Positions 1 through 7,819 of a stretch of 64,000 nt of DNA are shown piece by piece. The stretch is taken from contig NZ_QPJQ01000003.1 in assembly GCF_003337275.1 (NCBI RefSeq), positions 1 through 64,000 of the forward strand. Direction: 5' to 3'. Both the position numbers and the translations under genes were made by a program. Source of the stretch: Marinomonas foliarum. Lineage in GTDB: Bacteria; Pseudomonadota; Gammaproteobacteria; Pseudomonadales; Marinomonadaceae. The notes under the pieces were generated by a model. The model was given only the letters and a program-made list of their open reading frames with translations. It was not told where the DNA came from and searched no databases. Every line of letters starts with the position of its first letter. Position 1 is the stretch's first letter.

Positions 1-79
1 ACGTTGATAGGTTGGGTGTGTAAGTGCTGTGAGGCATTGAGCTAACCAATACTAATTGCTCGTGAGGCTTGACCATATA
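1..79 (+). rRNA. rrl: 23S ribosomal RNA, 3' end (partial)
   Basis: The first ~79 bases match the conserved last segment of gammaproteobacterial 23S rRNA as remembered: the stretch reading gttgggtgtgtaagtgctgt, then gagctaaccaatactaatt, then the cgtgaggcttgaccatata tail. The rest of the gene lies upstream of the window. The exact 3' end is estimated from Pseudomonas-type 23S genes and could be off by several bases. It is followed by a spacer and 5S rRNA, the usual operon order. Confidence 0.9.
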
Positions 80-302
80 ACACCAAAGTGGTTTTGGATG
101 AGAAAAGTGAAAGCTCAATCTCATCAAAATGACAAAGACACAGATACGATAAAGCATCAGCAATGATGAACATCGGTTTAATACTTGATCCACGTTATTT
201 CAAAACAGAATTGTTAAAGATCCAAGCACGTATTCGCGTGTTTTGAGACAAGTCGAAAGACAATGCAATCAACGCATAGCTCAAAACAAACGCAAAACGA
301 AT
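80..302 (+). other. 23S-5S intergenic spacer
   Basis: This 223-base spacer joins the 23S tail to 5S. It has no tRNA-like cloverleaf and no ORF that I can support. Short complementary segments (ttttgag near 240 and ctcaaaa near 281) could form part of a processing stem before 5S. This is a weak inference. Confidence 0.6.
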
Positions 303-419
303 TGCTTGACGATCATAGAGGCGTTGAACCACCTGATCCCATCCCGAACTCAGAAGTGAAAAGCGCCATCGCCGATGGTAGTGTGGGAGATCCCATGTGA
401 GAGTAGGTCGTCGTCAAGC
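303..419 (+). rRNA. rrf: 5S ribosomal RNA
   Basis: About 117 bases with hallmark 5S segments: tgcttgacgatcatagaggc at the 5' end, the ccacctgatcccatcccgaa loop, gaactcagaagtgaaa, and a 3' end (gtcgtcaagc) that pairs with the 5' terminus (gcttgacgat). Length and pairing agree with an intact bacterial 5S gene. It follows 23S and is closed by a strong terminator. Confidence 0.95.
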
Positions 420-430
420 TTTATATTAAG

Positions 431-467
431 AGAAACCCCATCCTGCTCAGCAGGGTGGGGTTTTTTC
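431..467 (+). terminator. rRNA operon terminator
   Basis: A GC-rich inverted repeat (ccccatcctg pairing with cagggtgggg, one G-T pair) is followed by six T residues. It lies 12 bases after 5S and is a standard intrinsic terminator. Confidence 0.9.
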
Positions 468-480
468 GTTATGGGGAATC

Positions 481-540
481 ACCATCGCCCATGCTAGTCT
501 CGCAAGGGGATAAGCATCGTCAAGCTTTATATCAAGAAGG
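481..540 (+). pseudogene. Degenerate copy of the 5S rRNA 3' portion
   Basis: Bases 482-505 resemble the 5S stretch 365-388 (ccatcgcc, then at, tagt). Bases 516-538 repeat, with one change, the 5S 3' end and its downstream flank (tcgtcaagctttatat, then aaga; compare 409-430). The order of the two matching blocks is conserved, with a deletion between them. I infer a decayed tandem 5S repeat, or the scar of a 5S duplication. It cannot form a complete 5S rRNA. Confidence is limited because the first block carries several substitutions. Confidence 0.55.
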
Positions 541-570
541 CCTGATAGCTAACGCTGTCAGGGTTTTTTT
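541..570 (+). terminator. Second intrinsic terminator after the rRNA operon
   Basis: The 9-bp stem cctgatagc/gctgtcagg (one T-G pair) with a 4-base loop is followed by seven Ts. It follows the decayed 5S copy in the same way that the terminator at 431-467 follows the real 5S, so it may have been copied with it or may act as a backup. Confidence 0.8.
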
Positions 571-615
571 CGTTTAAAATAACGGCAATACAGATATTAA
601 CCTCAGAGTACCTCT

Positions 616-1860
616 ATGTTAGATAAAGAAGCACAGAAGAAAGTTGATAAGGCGAATGTATACAGGTTAGTCGTATCAAATTTTTTAATTAATTTAGGGG
701 ATGTTTTGATTAACCCTAAGGTTACTCTTCCTTGGCTTCTACAAAGCGTAGGTGCACCCTTGTTTTTGTTAGGGTGGCTTGTACCTATTCGTGAGTCTGG
801 CTCTTTGTTACCGCAGGTTATTATTGCTCACTTTATTTATAAGATAAAAATTAGGAAGTGGGTGTGGGTGCTTGGAAGTGTTATCCAATCTTTATGTGTC
901 GTATTGATTGGCTTTGCCGCCTTATTGCTCGAAGGTGACTCTGCTGGTTGGGTGATTATTAGTGGATTAGTTGTTTTTAGTGTTGCGAGGGGATTGAACT
1001 CTGTCGCGTCTAAAGATGTTTTGGGCAAGACTATAGTTAAAAATAAACGAGGGAGTGTGACTGGTTGGTCAGCTAGTGCCGCTGGTTTTATAACTATTAT
1101 CATTGCTTTCAGTATGTTACTCGGCTTTGACAGTCTTCATAACAATACAGGTCTCTACGTTTGGGGGATTGTTGCAGCTACATCTATTTGGTTAGTTGCT
1201 GCTTTAATTTACTCGTTCGTACGAGAGCCTTTTAGTGAAGTGGGTGGAGTAAGCTCGAGTTTACTTAGCGTATTTAAGGAGTTTGCTTTATTACGTACAG
1301 ACCGGACATTCCGTTCATTTGTTATCGCCCGATCGTTGTTTTTGTGTGCTGCTTTAAGTGCGCCTTATTACGTTCTAATTGCTCAAAATAACGCTCAAAA
1401 TTCAGTTTTCACTTTGGGCTTATTTATATTGGTAAGTGGTTTGGCTTCTTTGTTGTCTTCTCCGTTTTGGGGGCTTTTTTCCGATTATTCCAGCCGCCAG
1501 GTGATGGTTTTTTCTTCGTTATTAAGTGTGTTATCTGGGGTGGGATTATTTTTTAGTGCTAATTTTGAGCTAGAGATGTTCTCGGGAAGTTGGTTTTTAC
1601 CTCTGTTATATTTTGTTCTTAGTATCGCGCATCAAGGCATTCGTATTGGGCGTAAGACGTATTTAGTTAATCTGGGAGAGGGGAATAGGCGTACCAGCTA
1701 TGTATCTGTTAGTAATACAGTCATAGGTATTATTTTGTTAGGTATGAGTAGTATCAGCTTATTATCTTACGTAGTTTCCCTAGAAACTCTCGTTTTGATA
1801 TTTTCATTCATCACTTTGGTCGGTGCTGTTATGGTTATTCGTTGCTTACCTGAAGTTTAA
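616..1860 (+). CDS. MFS family permease
   Basis: A 414-residue, very hydrophobic protein with about 10-12 predicted membrane segments and short charged loops, typical of the major facilitator superfamily. A conserved-looking RESGSLLPQ segment follows the second hydrophobic block and a GLFSDYSSRQVM loop lies in the middle, as in MFS signature loops. The substrate cannot be told from sequence. The start ATG is at 616; the upstream Shine-Dalgarno is weak. The gene is richer in A/T and in TTT/TTA codons than the following metabolic genes, which may reflect its membrane nature or recent acquisition next to the rRNA operon. It is convergent with an Lrp-type regulator gene, which is not necessarily its controller. 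Confidence 0.8.
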   Translation: MLDKEAQKKVDKANVYRLVVSNFLINLGDVLINPKVTLPWLLQSVGAPLFLLGWLVPIRESGSLLPQVIIAHFIYKIKIRKWVWVLGSVIQSLCVVLIGFAALLLEGDSAGWVIISGLVVFSVARGLNSVASKDVLGKTIVKNKRGSVTGWSASAAGFITIIIAFSMLLGFDSLHNNTGLYVWGIVAATSIWLVAALIYSFVREPFSEVGGVSSSLLSVFKEFALLRTDRTFRSFVIARSLFLCAALSAPYYVLIAQNNAQNSVFTLGLFILVSGLASLLSSPFWGLFSDYSSRQVMVFSSLLSVLSGVGLFFSANFELEMFSGSWFLPLLYFVLSIAHQGIRIGRKTYLVNLGEGNRRTSYVSVSNTVIGIILLGMSSISLLSYVVSLETLVLIFSFITLVGAVMVIRCLPEV

Positions 1861-1901
1861 AGCGGCATTTGTTCTGATATTGCTAGTTTCTACCGCTTTA
1901 A
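1857..1901. terminator. Possible shared terminator of convergent genes
   Basis: A 9-bp inverted repeat (ttaaagcgg at 1857-1865 and ccgctttaa at 1893-1901) spans the stop codon of the permease. The loop is long (27 bases) and there is no real T-run, so this is a weak candidate. Confidence 0.3.
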
Positions 1902-1912
1902 GCTCTCTATTA

Positions 1913-2386
1913 TTAGTTTGGTAAGGGTATAGAGGGGGCATGCTTGATACGATTCAGTACTACTGTTGAAGTAAGATCTCGAACACAGGTTAGACTGGAA
2001 AGTGACTCGCTTAAAAAAGAAGAAAGCGATGGTAGGTTTTCACTAATGACTCGCAGCCAATAATCAGAGTCACCGCTGACAGAATAGCATTCTAATATCT
2101 GAGGAATCGCCTCAATTGCCTGTTTAAACTCTTTATCAGAATTCTTGGTTCTCTTGTCGAGAGTGACACTAACAAAGGCGGTTATTTGATAACCAAGCTC
2201 ACTGGCATTTAATTGAGTAAAGTAAGCTTCTATTAGATTGTTTTGTTCAAGTCTCTGTAAGCGTCGAGAGCATTGTGACGGTGATAAACTCACTTGTTCG
2301 GACAAGGCAACATTACTTAATCTTGCATTTGTTTGCAGTGCTCGTAGCAATCGCCAATCATAACTGTCTAGTTCAATATGACTCAT
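1913..2386 (-). CDS. Lrp/AsnC family transcriptional regulator
   Basis: A 157-residue protein with the Lrp/AsnC plan: an N-terminal winged helix-turn-helix (about residues 5-62, with LDSYDWRLLRALQ, NVALSEQVSLSPSQCSRRL and LEQNNLIEAY) and a C-terminal RAM-type alpha/beta effector domain (about 70-145, containing CYSVSGDSDYWLRV). Such proteins are DNA-binding regulators that usually sense amino acids. The start ATG at 2386 has AAGGA seven bases upstream. No target is obvious: the neighbours are a convergent permease and purEK. The 260-base upstream region is A/T-rich with an imperfect inverted repeat near 2486-2510 that could be an autoregulatory site (speculative). Confidence 0.9.
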   Translation of the reverse strand: MSHIELDSYDWRLLRALQTNARLSNVALSEQVSLSPSQCSRRLQRLEQNNLIEAYFTQLNASELGYQITAFVSVTLDKRTKNSDKEFKQAIEAIPQILECYSVSGDSDYWLRVISENLPSLSSFLSESLSSLTCVRDLTSTVVLNRIKHAPSIPLPN

Positions 2387-2587
2387 TCAAAGTTCCTTAA
2401 TCAGCATCTATAAATGTGTGCTGCTATTTTTATATTTACTAAGCTGTTTTTAGCTCAATCAACAAGAATAAGGGGTTTTATAAACTAAACAAGCTTAAAA
2501 GCTTTGTTTTTGCATTTTTTTAGACATTTATTTGCACTTTTGTATTTGTGGGTCGTAAACGCATGGAAGGTGTTTTGAATTCGTTGA

Positions 2588-2624
2588 ATAAAAAATGCCG
2601 CGTATCATGGTTGATAGCGGCATT
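2588..2624 (-). terminator. Terminator of purEK
   Basis: On the minus strand aatgccgc pairs with gcggcatt, extended inward by tatca/tgata around an acca loop, and a run of Ts follows. It lies just downstream of purK. Confidence 0.85.
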
Positions 2625-2646
2625 GATAGGTTTCTTTAGTAAACGG

Positions 2647-3714
2647 CTATTTTTGAGGTAGATGCTCAGATAGCCAAGCTAGTGCTTCTGGGTAAGGAGC
2701 TGGCATATTCAATTTTCTGAGTGCTGCCTGAAGTATTTCTGGGTTACCAGAGCAAAAATTAAGATGCCCGACTTTTCTCCCTGGACGCACTTCCTTTTTA
2801 TACCAATAAAGCTCTAAGCCTTGTAAGTTGAGCCAATCATAGTTGAGATCGACGCCAATCAAGTTGACCATCATACTTTGATTCTTAACTTCTGATGGCG
2901 TCAGCGGTAAGCCTGCTACAGCTCGTACATGGTTCTCGAACTGACAAACACTTGCACCTGCTTGAGTCCAATGTCCGCTGTTATGGACTCGCGGAGCAAG
3001 CTCGTTGATGAGTAGCTTATCACCTACGCGAAAGCATTCCATAGCCATTACACCAACATAGCCTAAAGCGTCCATTAGTTTACTAAGCATCGCCTCAGCT
3101 TTGCTCTGTAGAGGCTTCAGGCGTTCTAATGGTGATATGGAGGCGTATAGGATGCCGTTAATGTGTAAATTGAGAGTTAGAGGGTAAAAATGTGTTTCAC
3201 CATCTTTTCCTCTGACACCGACTAAAGAGACTTCCTCATCAAAGTTGATGGCTTGCTCTGCAATTGCGCGTCCTTTCCAATCTTCAGGGATTTCGGTTTC
3301 TTCAGATTGTTTTAACCAATATTGTCCTTTGCCATCATAGCCACCGCGACGCTGCTTCATGAGAACACGTTCACCTAATGTCTCATAAGCATATGTAGCT
3401 GTTGAATCTGATTCAACAGGAAACCAGGGCGCTGTAGCTAGGGCAAGACGATCTAGCCACTGCTTTTGTGTTAGTCGATCCGCTAGCTGTGGAAAGGTGG
3501 TTAAGTTGACAAAGTTGCTGTGCGTAGCGAGTTGTTTGGTCGCCACGGTCTCTGGCCACTCCTCTCTTTCTGCTGTCACAATGTCTGTTGGTGACAGAGC
3601 CAGTGTCTCTGTTGACTCAATATCAACTGGACGAACATCAAGACCAAGTGGTGTTCCTGCCTGCTTTAGCATCGCGCCTAATTGACCTGCACCTAATACC
3701 CATAGAACTGACAT
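2647..3714 (-). CDS. purK: 5-(carboxyamino)imidazole ribonucleotide synthase (PurK)
   Basis: A 355-residue ATP-grasp enzyme. It uses ATP and bicarbonate to convert aminoimidazole ribonucleotide to N5-carboxy-AIR in de novo purine synthesis. The N-terminal VLGAGQLGAMLKQAG segment and the ATP-grasp blocks (VLMKQRRGGYDGKGQ; EEVSLVGVRG; NELAPRVHNSGHWT near 235-250) are characteristic. Length matches E. coli PurK (355). It follows purE with a 3-base gap (TAA-TCT-ATG) and an AGAGAGG ribosome site inside the end of purE, so the two are co-transcribed and probably coupled. The product is handed to PurE. The C-terminal domain looks complete. Confidence 0.97.
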   Translation of the reverse strand: MSVLWVLGAGQLGAMLKQAGTPLGLDVRPVDIESTETLALSPTDIVTAEREEWPETVATKQLATHSNFVNLTTFPQLADRLTQKQWLDRLALATAPWFPVESDSTATYAYETLGERVLMKQRRGGYDGKGQYWLKQSEETEIPEDWKGRAIAEQAINFDEEVSLVGVRGKDGETHFYPLTLNLHINGILYASISPLERLKPLQSKAEAMLSKLMDALGYVGVMAMECFRVGDKLLINELAPRVHNSGHWTQAGASVCQFENHVRAVAGLPLTPSEVKNQSMMVNLIGVDLNYDWLNLQGLELYWYKKEVRPGRKVGHLNFCSGNPEILQAALRKLNMPAPYPEALAWLSEHLPQK

Positions 3715-3717
3715 AGA

Positions 3718-4209
3718 TTAAGCCTCTCTTGGGTCTGGATTCGCTAACACAGTTTCGGTTTGATTCGTGCGGAAAGCTTCAATTCTTTTCGCAAGCTCAG
3801 GGTTAGAAACAGCTAGAATTTGGCAAGCTAATAAGCCTGCATTGAAAGCGCCAGCGCTACCAATGGCAAGGGTTCCAACAGCAACGCCTTTCGGCATTTG
3901 AGCGATAGAAAGTAAGCTGTCCATGCCGTTTAGAGCTTTGCTTTGCACTGGAACACCTAAAACAGGTAAGCGTGTATGAGCAGCTACCATACCAGGTAAA
4001 TGAGCCGCACCACCTGCGCCGCCAATAATGACCTTAAAGCCTTTGTCTGCAGCGCTTTCTGAAAATTCTGCAAGTTTAACTGGTGTTCGATGCGCGGACA
4101 CAACCTCAACGTGGTAGCTTACGCCAAGAGCATCCATTATTTCTGCGGCACCTTCCATTGTCGCCCAGTCGCTTTTTGATCCCATTATTAGGGCTACATC
4201 TGCTTGCAA
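3718..4209 (-). CDS. purE: N5-carboxyaminoimidazole ribonucleotide mutase (PurE)
   Basis: PurE moves the carboxyl group of N5-CAIR to carbon 4, giving CAIR. Signature pieces are IMGSKSDW at the N-terminus, SAHRTP, and the glycine-rich [13 protein letters not shown] place the start at the TTG at 4209-4207 (163 residues), because AGGAGAAG lies seven bases upstream of it and the family usually begins a few residues before the GSKSDW motif. An ATG at 4236 (172 residues) would put that ribosome site inside the gene and add an atypical basic leader (MDTTYRRRV). It is first gene of the purEK operon. Confidence 0.95.
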   Translation of the reverse strand: MQADVALIMGSKSDWATMEGAAEIMDALGVSYHVEVVSAHRTPVKLAEFSESAADKGFKVIIGGAGGAAHLPGMVAAHTRLPVLGVPVQSKALNGMDSLLSIAQMPKGVAVGTLAIGSAGAFNAGLLACQILAVSNPELAKRIEAFRTNQTETVLANPDPREA

Positions 4210-4410
4210 AACTCTTCTCCTATAAGTTGTATCCAACGTGATGTTGAGGGGCTTGTACGTTGAATCTAATTAGTAAGTTTACTTCGCTAAACGCGGCCTA
4301 ACACGTTTATGCATGGTAACAATTGGCGGCTAATATAGCCGATTTTGAAGTAAACCGCGAGCTTTGAGGAGCGTAGAAGTGCTTAAGTTCAAACATAGTA
4401 AGTAGTAAAG

Positions 4411-4436
4411 AAAAGAGCGACTAAAGTCGCTCTTTT
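4411..4436 (-). terminator. Terminator overlapping the mgsA stop codon
   Basis: An 11-bp perfect stem (aaaagagcgac/gtcgctctttt) with a 4-base loop. On the minus strand the first arm is formed by the last sense codons of mgsA, the stop codon lies at the loop and start of the second arm, and the second arm ends in TTTT. It closes the gap-pyk-mgsA group. Confidence 0.85.
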
Positions 4437-4891
4437 AGGTATTTATCGTAATCCGGAATCTGTCGTTCAAACTCCGTTTCAAATAATGGGGAAGAAACTA
4501 GAAAGTTTGCTGAAGAAACACTGCATGCAATCGGAATGTTCCAGACCGCAGCGACTCGAAGTAAAGCCTTAATGTCTGGGTCATGCGGCATCGGCTCGAA
4601 CGGATCCCAGAAAAAAATCAATACATCAATTTTACCTTCGGCAATGAGACCACCAAGTTGCTGATCTCCACCTAAAGGGCCGCTAATGAGAGACTGTACA
4701 GGAACGTTTAATTGCTTATGCATTAAATTCCCTGTTGTCCCAGTTGCCATGAGGTTATGTTTGATTAGCTTTTTTTTGTGCTTTTCCGCCCACTCGATAA
4801 GGGCAGGTTTCATATTATCATGAGCAACCAGAGCAACATTTTTACGCTCTGGTGTCATGATGGTTTTTTGTTGCAGTGTATTGTTTTTCAC
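4421..4891 (-). CDS. mgsA: Methylglyoxal synthase
   Basis: A 156-residue enzyme converting dihydroxyacetone phosphate to methylglyoxal and phosphate, a bypass that relieves triose-phosphate build-up. Family features are the VALVAHD N-terminus, ATGTTGNL, the [12 protein letters not shown] phosphate-binding loop and [14 protein letters not shown], which hold the catalytic aspartates and histidine; length is close to E. coli MgsA (152). The start is probably the GTG at 4891, six bases after the pyk stop, with GAGGA about ten bases upstream at the pyk end; an ATG at 4858 would also keep the core but has no ribosome site. Co-transcription with pyk fits a role in balancing lower glycolysis. Confidence 0.95.
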   Translation of the reverse strand: MKNNTLQQKTIMTPERKNVALVAHDNMKPALIEWAEKHKKKLIKHNLMATGTTGNLMHKQLNVPVQSLISGPLGGDQQLGGLIAEGKIDVLIFFWDPFEPMPHDPDIKALLRVAAVWNIPIACSVSSANFLVSSPLFETEFERQIPDYDKYLKERL

Positions 4892-4897
4892 TGTGGA

Positions 4898-6346
4898 TTA
4901 TTCCTCAGCAGCGCCCACTTTAACCACTTTCATCATGTTTGTTGTGCCGTAACTTACTAGGTGATCACCTTTAGTTACTATAACAAGGTCACCATCTTTG
5001 ATTAGGCCAAGCGATTTAACATGGTCAACCAAGCCAGTAATAATAGTGTCTACATTGTACTCCTGTGAAGAGAAAGCCACTGGTGTTACGCCACGATAAA
5101 GGTTTACTTTATTCAGGGTGGCTTGATTTGGAGATAATGCATAAATTGGCAGACCAGAGCTGATGCGAGACATTAGAAGTGGTGTTGTGCCAGATTCAGT
5201 TAAGCTAATGATAGCTTTAACGCCTTCCAAATGGTTGGCAGCGTACATAGCAGACATAGCAATGGTTTCATCGATACTAGTAAAAGTAACATCAATACGG
5301 TGCTTAGAACGGTTAATTGCTGGTTGCTTTTCAGCACCCAGACAAACACGGTTCATGGTTTTAATTACTTCTTCTGGGTATGCGCCAGCAGCGGTTTCGG
5401 CAGACAGCATGACTGCGTCCGTACCGTCTAGTACAGCGTTAGCAACATCAAACACTTCCGCGCGAGTTGGCATTGCGCTAGTAATCATGGTTTCCATCAT
5501 TTGAGTTGCTGTAATAACAGGGCGGTTCAACTGACGACAACGCTTGATCATGTGCTTTTGTACGCCGATTAATTCTGCATCACCAATTTCAACACCGAGG
5601 TCACCACGAGCAACCATAACGGCGTCAGAGGCAAGGATGATAGCATCCAGTGTTTCGTTGTCTGCAACCGCTTCCGCACGTTCTACTTTAGATACGATAC
5701 CCGCTTTGAGGCCAGCAGCTTCCGCTAGTGCACGAGCTTCGTGAAGATCTTCTGCAGAGCGAGGGAAAGAAACGGCTAAGTAATCGGCTTTTAATGCCGC
5801 CGCTGTTTTGATGTCTTCGCGATCTTTATCGGTAAGTGCCGCTGCAGACAGTCCACCACCTTGACGGTTAATACCTTTGTTATTTGATAAAGCACCACCA
5901 ACGATGACTTTAGTAATAACTTCTTGGCCTTTCACTTCTAATACTTCCAGGACAACTCGTCCGTCATCAAGAAGCAAAATGTTACCTGGTTGAGAGTCTT
6001 TCGCCAGTTGAGGGTAATCAATACCAACTCGAGTTTCGTCACCGTTGTTTTTGTCAAAGCCTACATCAAGAATAAAAGTCGCTCCGTCCTTCAGTTCAAC
6101 CTTTGTATCTTTAAAGCGTGCAATACGGATTTTAGGACCTTGTAAGTCACCAAGGATTGCAACATGACGATTATTTTTCTTCGCCATTTCACGAACCACT
6201 TCCGCGCGGTTAATGTGATCTTCTGGTTGACCGTGGGAGAAGTTTAAGCGAAAAACATTCGCTCCAGCCAAAATCAGTTTTTCGATCATTTCTGGTGAGC
6301 TGGAAGCAGGGCCTAAAGTGGCAACAATTTTAGTTCTACGAGTCAT
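4898..6346 (-). CDS. pyk: Pyruvate kinase
   Basis: A 482-residue pyruvate kinase making pyruvate and ATP from phosphoenolpyruvate. Diagnostic segments are [12 protein letters not shown] at the start, [19 protein letters not shown], the active-site region [12 protein letters not shown] and ATQMMETMI, with a C-terminal allosteric domain of about 120 residues. Length and the [12 protein letters not shown] loop suggest the AMP/sugar-phosphate-activated PykA type. I choose the ATG at 6346 (MTRRTKIV); a TTG at 6358 would add four residues without a better ribosome site. It lies between gap and mgsA on the same strand. The 80-base gap from gap contains a strong hairpin, so pyk may be partly uncoupled from gap. 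Confidence 0.96.
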   Translation of the reverse strand: MTRRTKIVATLGPASSSPEMIEKLILAGANVFRLNFSHGQPEDHINRAEVVREMAKKNNRHVAILGDLQGPKIRIARFKDTKVELKDGATFILDVGFDKNNGDETRVGIDYPQLAKDSQPGNILLLDDGRVVLEVLEVKGQEVITKVIVGGALSNNKGINRQGGGLSAAALTDKDREDIKTAAALKADYLAVSFPRSAEDLHEARALAEAAGLKAGIVSKVERAEAVADNETLDAIILASDAVMVARGDLGVEIGDAELIGVQKHMIKRCRQLNRPVITATQMMETMITSAMPTRAEVFDVANAVLDGTDAVMLSAETAAGAYPEEVIKTMNRVCLGAEKQPAINRSKHRIDVTFTSIDETIAMSAMYAANHLEGVKAIISLTESGTTPLLMSRISSGLPIYALSPNQATLNKVNLYRGVTPVAFSSQEYNVDTIITGLVDHVKSLGLIKDGDLVIVTKGDHLVSYGTTNMMKVVKVGAAEE

Positions 6347-6393
6347 GTTAAGTACCAAAGATTAGAAAGCGTGAAGAGAAGTATAAGAGACGA

Positions 6394-6417
6394 CGAAGGC
6401 TGCGTCAGCAGCCTTCG
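6394..6417. terminator. Hairpin between gap and pyk
   Basis: A perfect 10-bp inverted repeat (cgaaggctgc/gcagccttcg) with a 4-base loop lies 10 bases after the gap stop codon. The T-run on the minus strand is poor, so it may be a partial terminator or an RNA-stabilising or processing hairpin setting gap above pyk. Confidence 0.55.
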
Positions 6418-6427
6418 TGTATTTTGA

Positions 6428-7441
6428 CTATTTAGCAGTCATTAATGCGATAGTATTATCGAGCATTCGGTTTGAGAAGCCCCATTCGTTATCATACCAA
6501 GCCATTATTTTAACCAACTTACCTTGAACGCGAGTTTGTGTTGCATCAAAGTTAGATGTGTAAGTGCTGTGGTTAAAGTCAGAAGAAACTAGAGGTTCAT
6601 AATTGATATGCAATACCTGAGCAAGAATAGGATCCGCTTTGATTGCGTCTTCTATAATTTTATTAACTTCTTCTACTGTCGTTTCGTGTGGTGCTAGGAA
6701 AGTTAGGTCAACCAAAGACACATTGATTGTAGGCACACGAACCGCCATGCCATCAAATTTACCAACCAATTCTGGCACAACAAGACCAACAGCAGCAGCA
6801 GCACCAGTTTTACTTGGAATCATATTTTGCGCTGCAGCACGAGCACGGTATAGATCTTCGTGATAGACGTCAGACAGGCGCTGATCGTTAGTGTAAGCAT
6901 GGATAGTAGTCATTAAACCACTTTCGATGCCCAGTTTATCGCTTAATGGCTTAGCTACAGGTGCTAGGCAGTTAGTTGTACAAGAAGCGTTAGAAATAAC
7001 TGTCATATCAGATGTAAGAACATCTTGGTTAACACCGAATACAACTGTTGCGTCAACTTCTTTTCCTGGTGCAGAAATAATGACTTTCTTTGCTCCCGCT
7101 GTGATGTGTGCACTGGCTTTTTCTTTTGTTGTAAAAAATCCTGTGCACTCATAAACAACATCAACACCTAATTCAGCCCAAGGAAGGTCCGCAGGGTTGC
7201 GTTCAGAAAAAGTTCGGATTTTGTCTTTGTTGACATAAAGAGCTTCATCATCAAAAGTGACTTCTTCACCAAAACGACCGTGTACAGTGTCGTATTTTGT
7301 TAAATGAGCGTTGGTCTTGGAGTCGCCTAGATCATTGATCGCAACAATTTGGATTTGATCACGCTTGCCTGATTCATACAAAGCTCTAAGCGTGTTGCGG
7401 CCAATGCGTCCATAACCATTGATAGCTACTTTAATTGTCAT
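6428..7441 (-). CDS. gap: Glyceraldehyde-3-phosphate dehydrogenase, type I
   Basis: A 337-residue GAPDH converting glyceraldehyde 3-phosphate to 1,3-bisphosphoglycerate with NAD. The Rossmann start [18 protein letters not shown] is clear; the catalytic cysteine is Cys154 in [12 protein letters not shown], and [13 protein letters not shown] supplies the histidine. The start is the ATG at 7441, preceded by AGAGG at proper spacing; a GTG two codons upstream overlaps that ribosome site. It is divergent from edd across a 378-base region with HexR-like boxes, and its leader carries a 26-bp perfect palindrome. This arrangement next to edd resembles Pseudomonas, where HexR represses gap and edd until KDPG accumulates. 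Confidence 0.96.
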   Translation of the reverse strand: MTIKVAINGYGRIGRNTLRALYESGKRDQIQIVAINDLGDSKTNAHLTKYDTVHGRFGEEVTFDDEALYVNKDKIRTFSERNPADLPWAELGVDVVYECTGFFTTKEKASAHITAGAKKVIISAPGKEVDATVVFGVNQDVLTSDMTVISNASCTTNCLAPVAKPLSDKLGIESGLMTTIHAYTNDQRLSDVYHEDLYRARAAAQNMIPSKTGAAAAVGLVVPELVGKFDGMAVRVPTINVSLVDLTFLAPHETTVEEVNKIIEDAIKADPILAQVLHINYEPLVSSDFNHSTYTSNFDATQTRVQGKLVKIMAWYDNEWGFSNRMLDNTIALMTAK

Positions 7442-7468
7442 ACTCACCTCTAAATAGTGCGAAAGTTA

Positions 7469-7494
7469 CTAATTGTTCGAATTCGAACAATTAG
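7469..7494. promoter_or_regulatory. 26-bp perfect palindrome in the gap leader
   Basis: Two 13-base arms (ctaattgttcgaa and its exact reverse complement) meet with no spacer at 7481/7482. It lies 28 bases upstream of the gap ATG and downstream of the likely gap promoter, so it will be transcribed. It could be a repressor operator or a 5' hairpin that stabilises the mRNA. It does not resemble the HexR box. It is too A/T-rich and T-poor downstream to be a normal terminator. Confidence 0.6.
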
Positions 7495-7678
7495 CGTTCA
7501 ATAATGTTCTTTGACGTAAAAATACTACATAAGTAATTTTTTAAGCAAGGATTAGTAACAAATTCCTTACAGTTTGACTATATTTTGATCAGTTGGTGGT
7601 TATTGATCATGCTGCATAGAAGTATATTACAAATGTCGGAAGATTTTAGCGGAAAAAATGCTTTTTTCGAATCCTTAA

Positions 7679-7693
7679 TGTAAAAAAATTACA
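7679..7693. promoter_or_regulatory. HexR-like operator 1 upstream of edd
   Basis: TGTAAAAAAATTACA matches the remembered HexR consensus TGTAAT-N3-ATTACA at 14 of 15 positions when the centre is ignored. It lies 127 bases before edd, upstream of the likely -35. A hexR gene is present at 11739-12605. Confidence 0.65.
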
Positions 7694-7727
7694 AAATAAT
7701 GCGTTTTTAGTTGGTTTTATGGGATTT

Positions 7728-7757
7728 TTGACGTGAAATAAAATCAAAATGTAGTAA
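7728..7757 (+). promoter_or_regulatory. Candidate edd promoter
   Basis: TTGACG (7728-7733) and TAGTAA (7752-7757) are spaced by 18 bases. The -10 falls inside HexR-like box 2, which would suit repression. This is inferred from the pattern only. Confidence 0.45.
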
Positions 7758-7764
7758 TATTACA
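7750..7764. promoter_or_regulatory. HexR-like operator 2 upstream of edd
   Basis: TGTAGTAATATTACA keeps both half-sites of the HexR consensus with one change. It overlaps the candidate -10 of edd and lies 56 bases before the start codon. Two boxes 71 bases apart could allow looping by HexR dimers. Confidence 0.65.
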
Positions 7765-7819
7765 TAAAAATAGTGTCAAGCAGCTTGCTGAGATAACAGA
7801 ATGAGAAACGGAGATAAGC

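Larger units (their letters stand above)
7442..7819. promoter_or_regulatory. Divergent gap-edd control region
   Basis: This 378-base A/T-rich region separates gap from edd and holds no credible gene. It contains a 26-bp palindrome near gap, two good HexR-like boxes near edd and one poor one at 7617-7631 (taga, then attaca half only). A possible minus-strand gap promoter is TTGCTT (7548-7543) with TAGTAT (7527-7522), spacer 15. Confidence 0.7.

Noticed and set aside
4237..4420. PurR-like box upstream of purE
   Set aside because: The best match (aaacgtg, minus strand) has only one half of the palindrome; the other inverted repeat (cggcta/tagccg at 4327-4341) does not match PurR.
7617..7631. 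Third HexR-like box (right half attaca only)
   Set aside because: The left half-site is largely missing; kept only as a weak mention in the control region.
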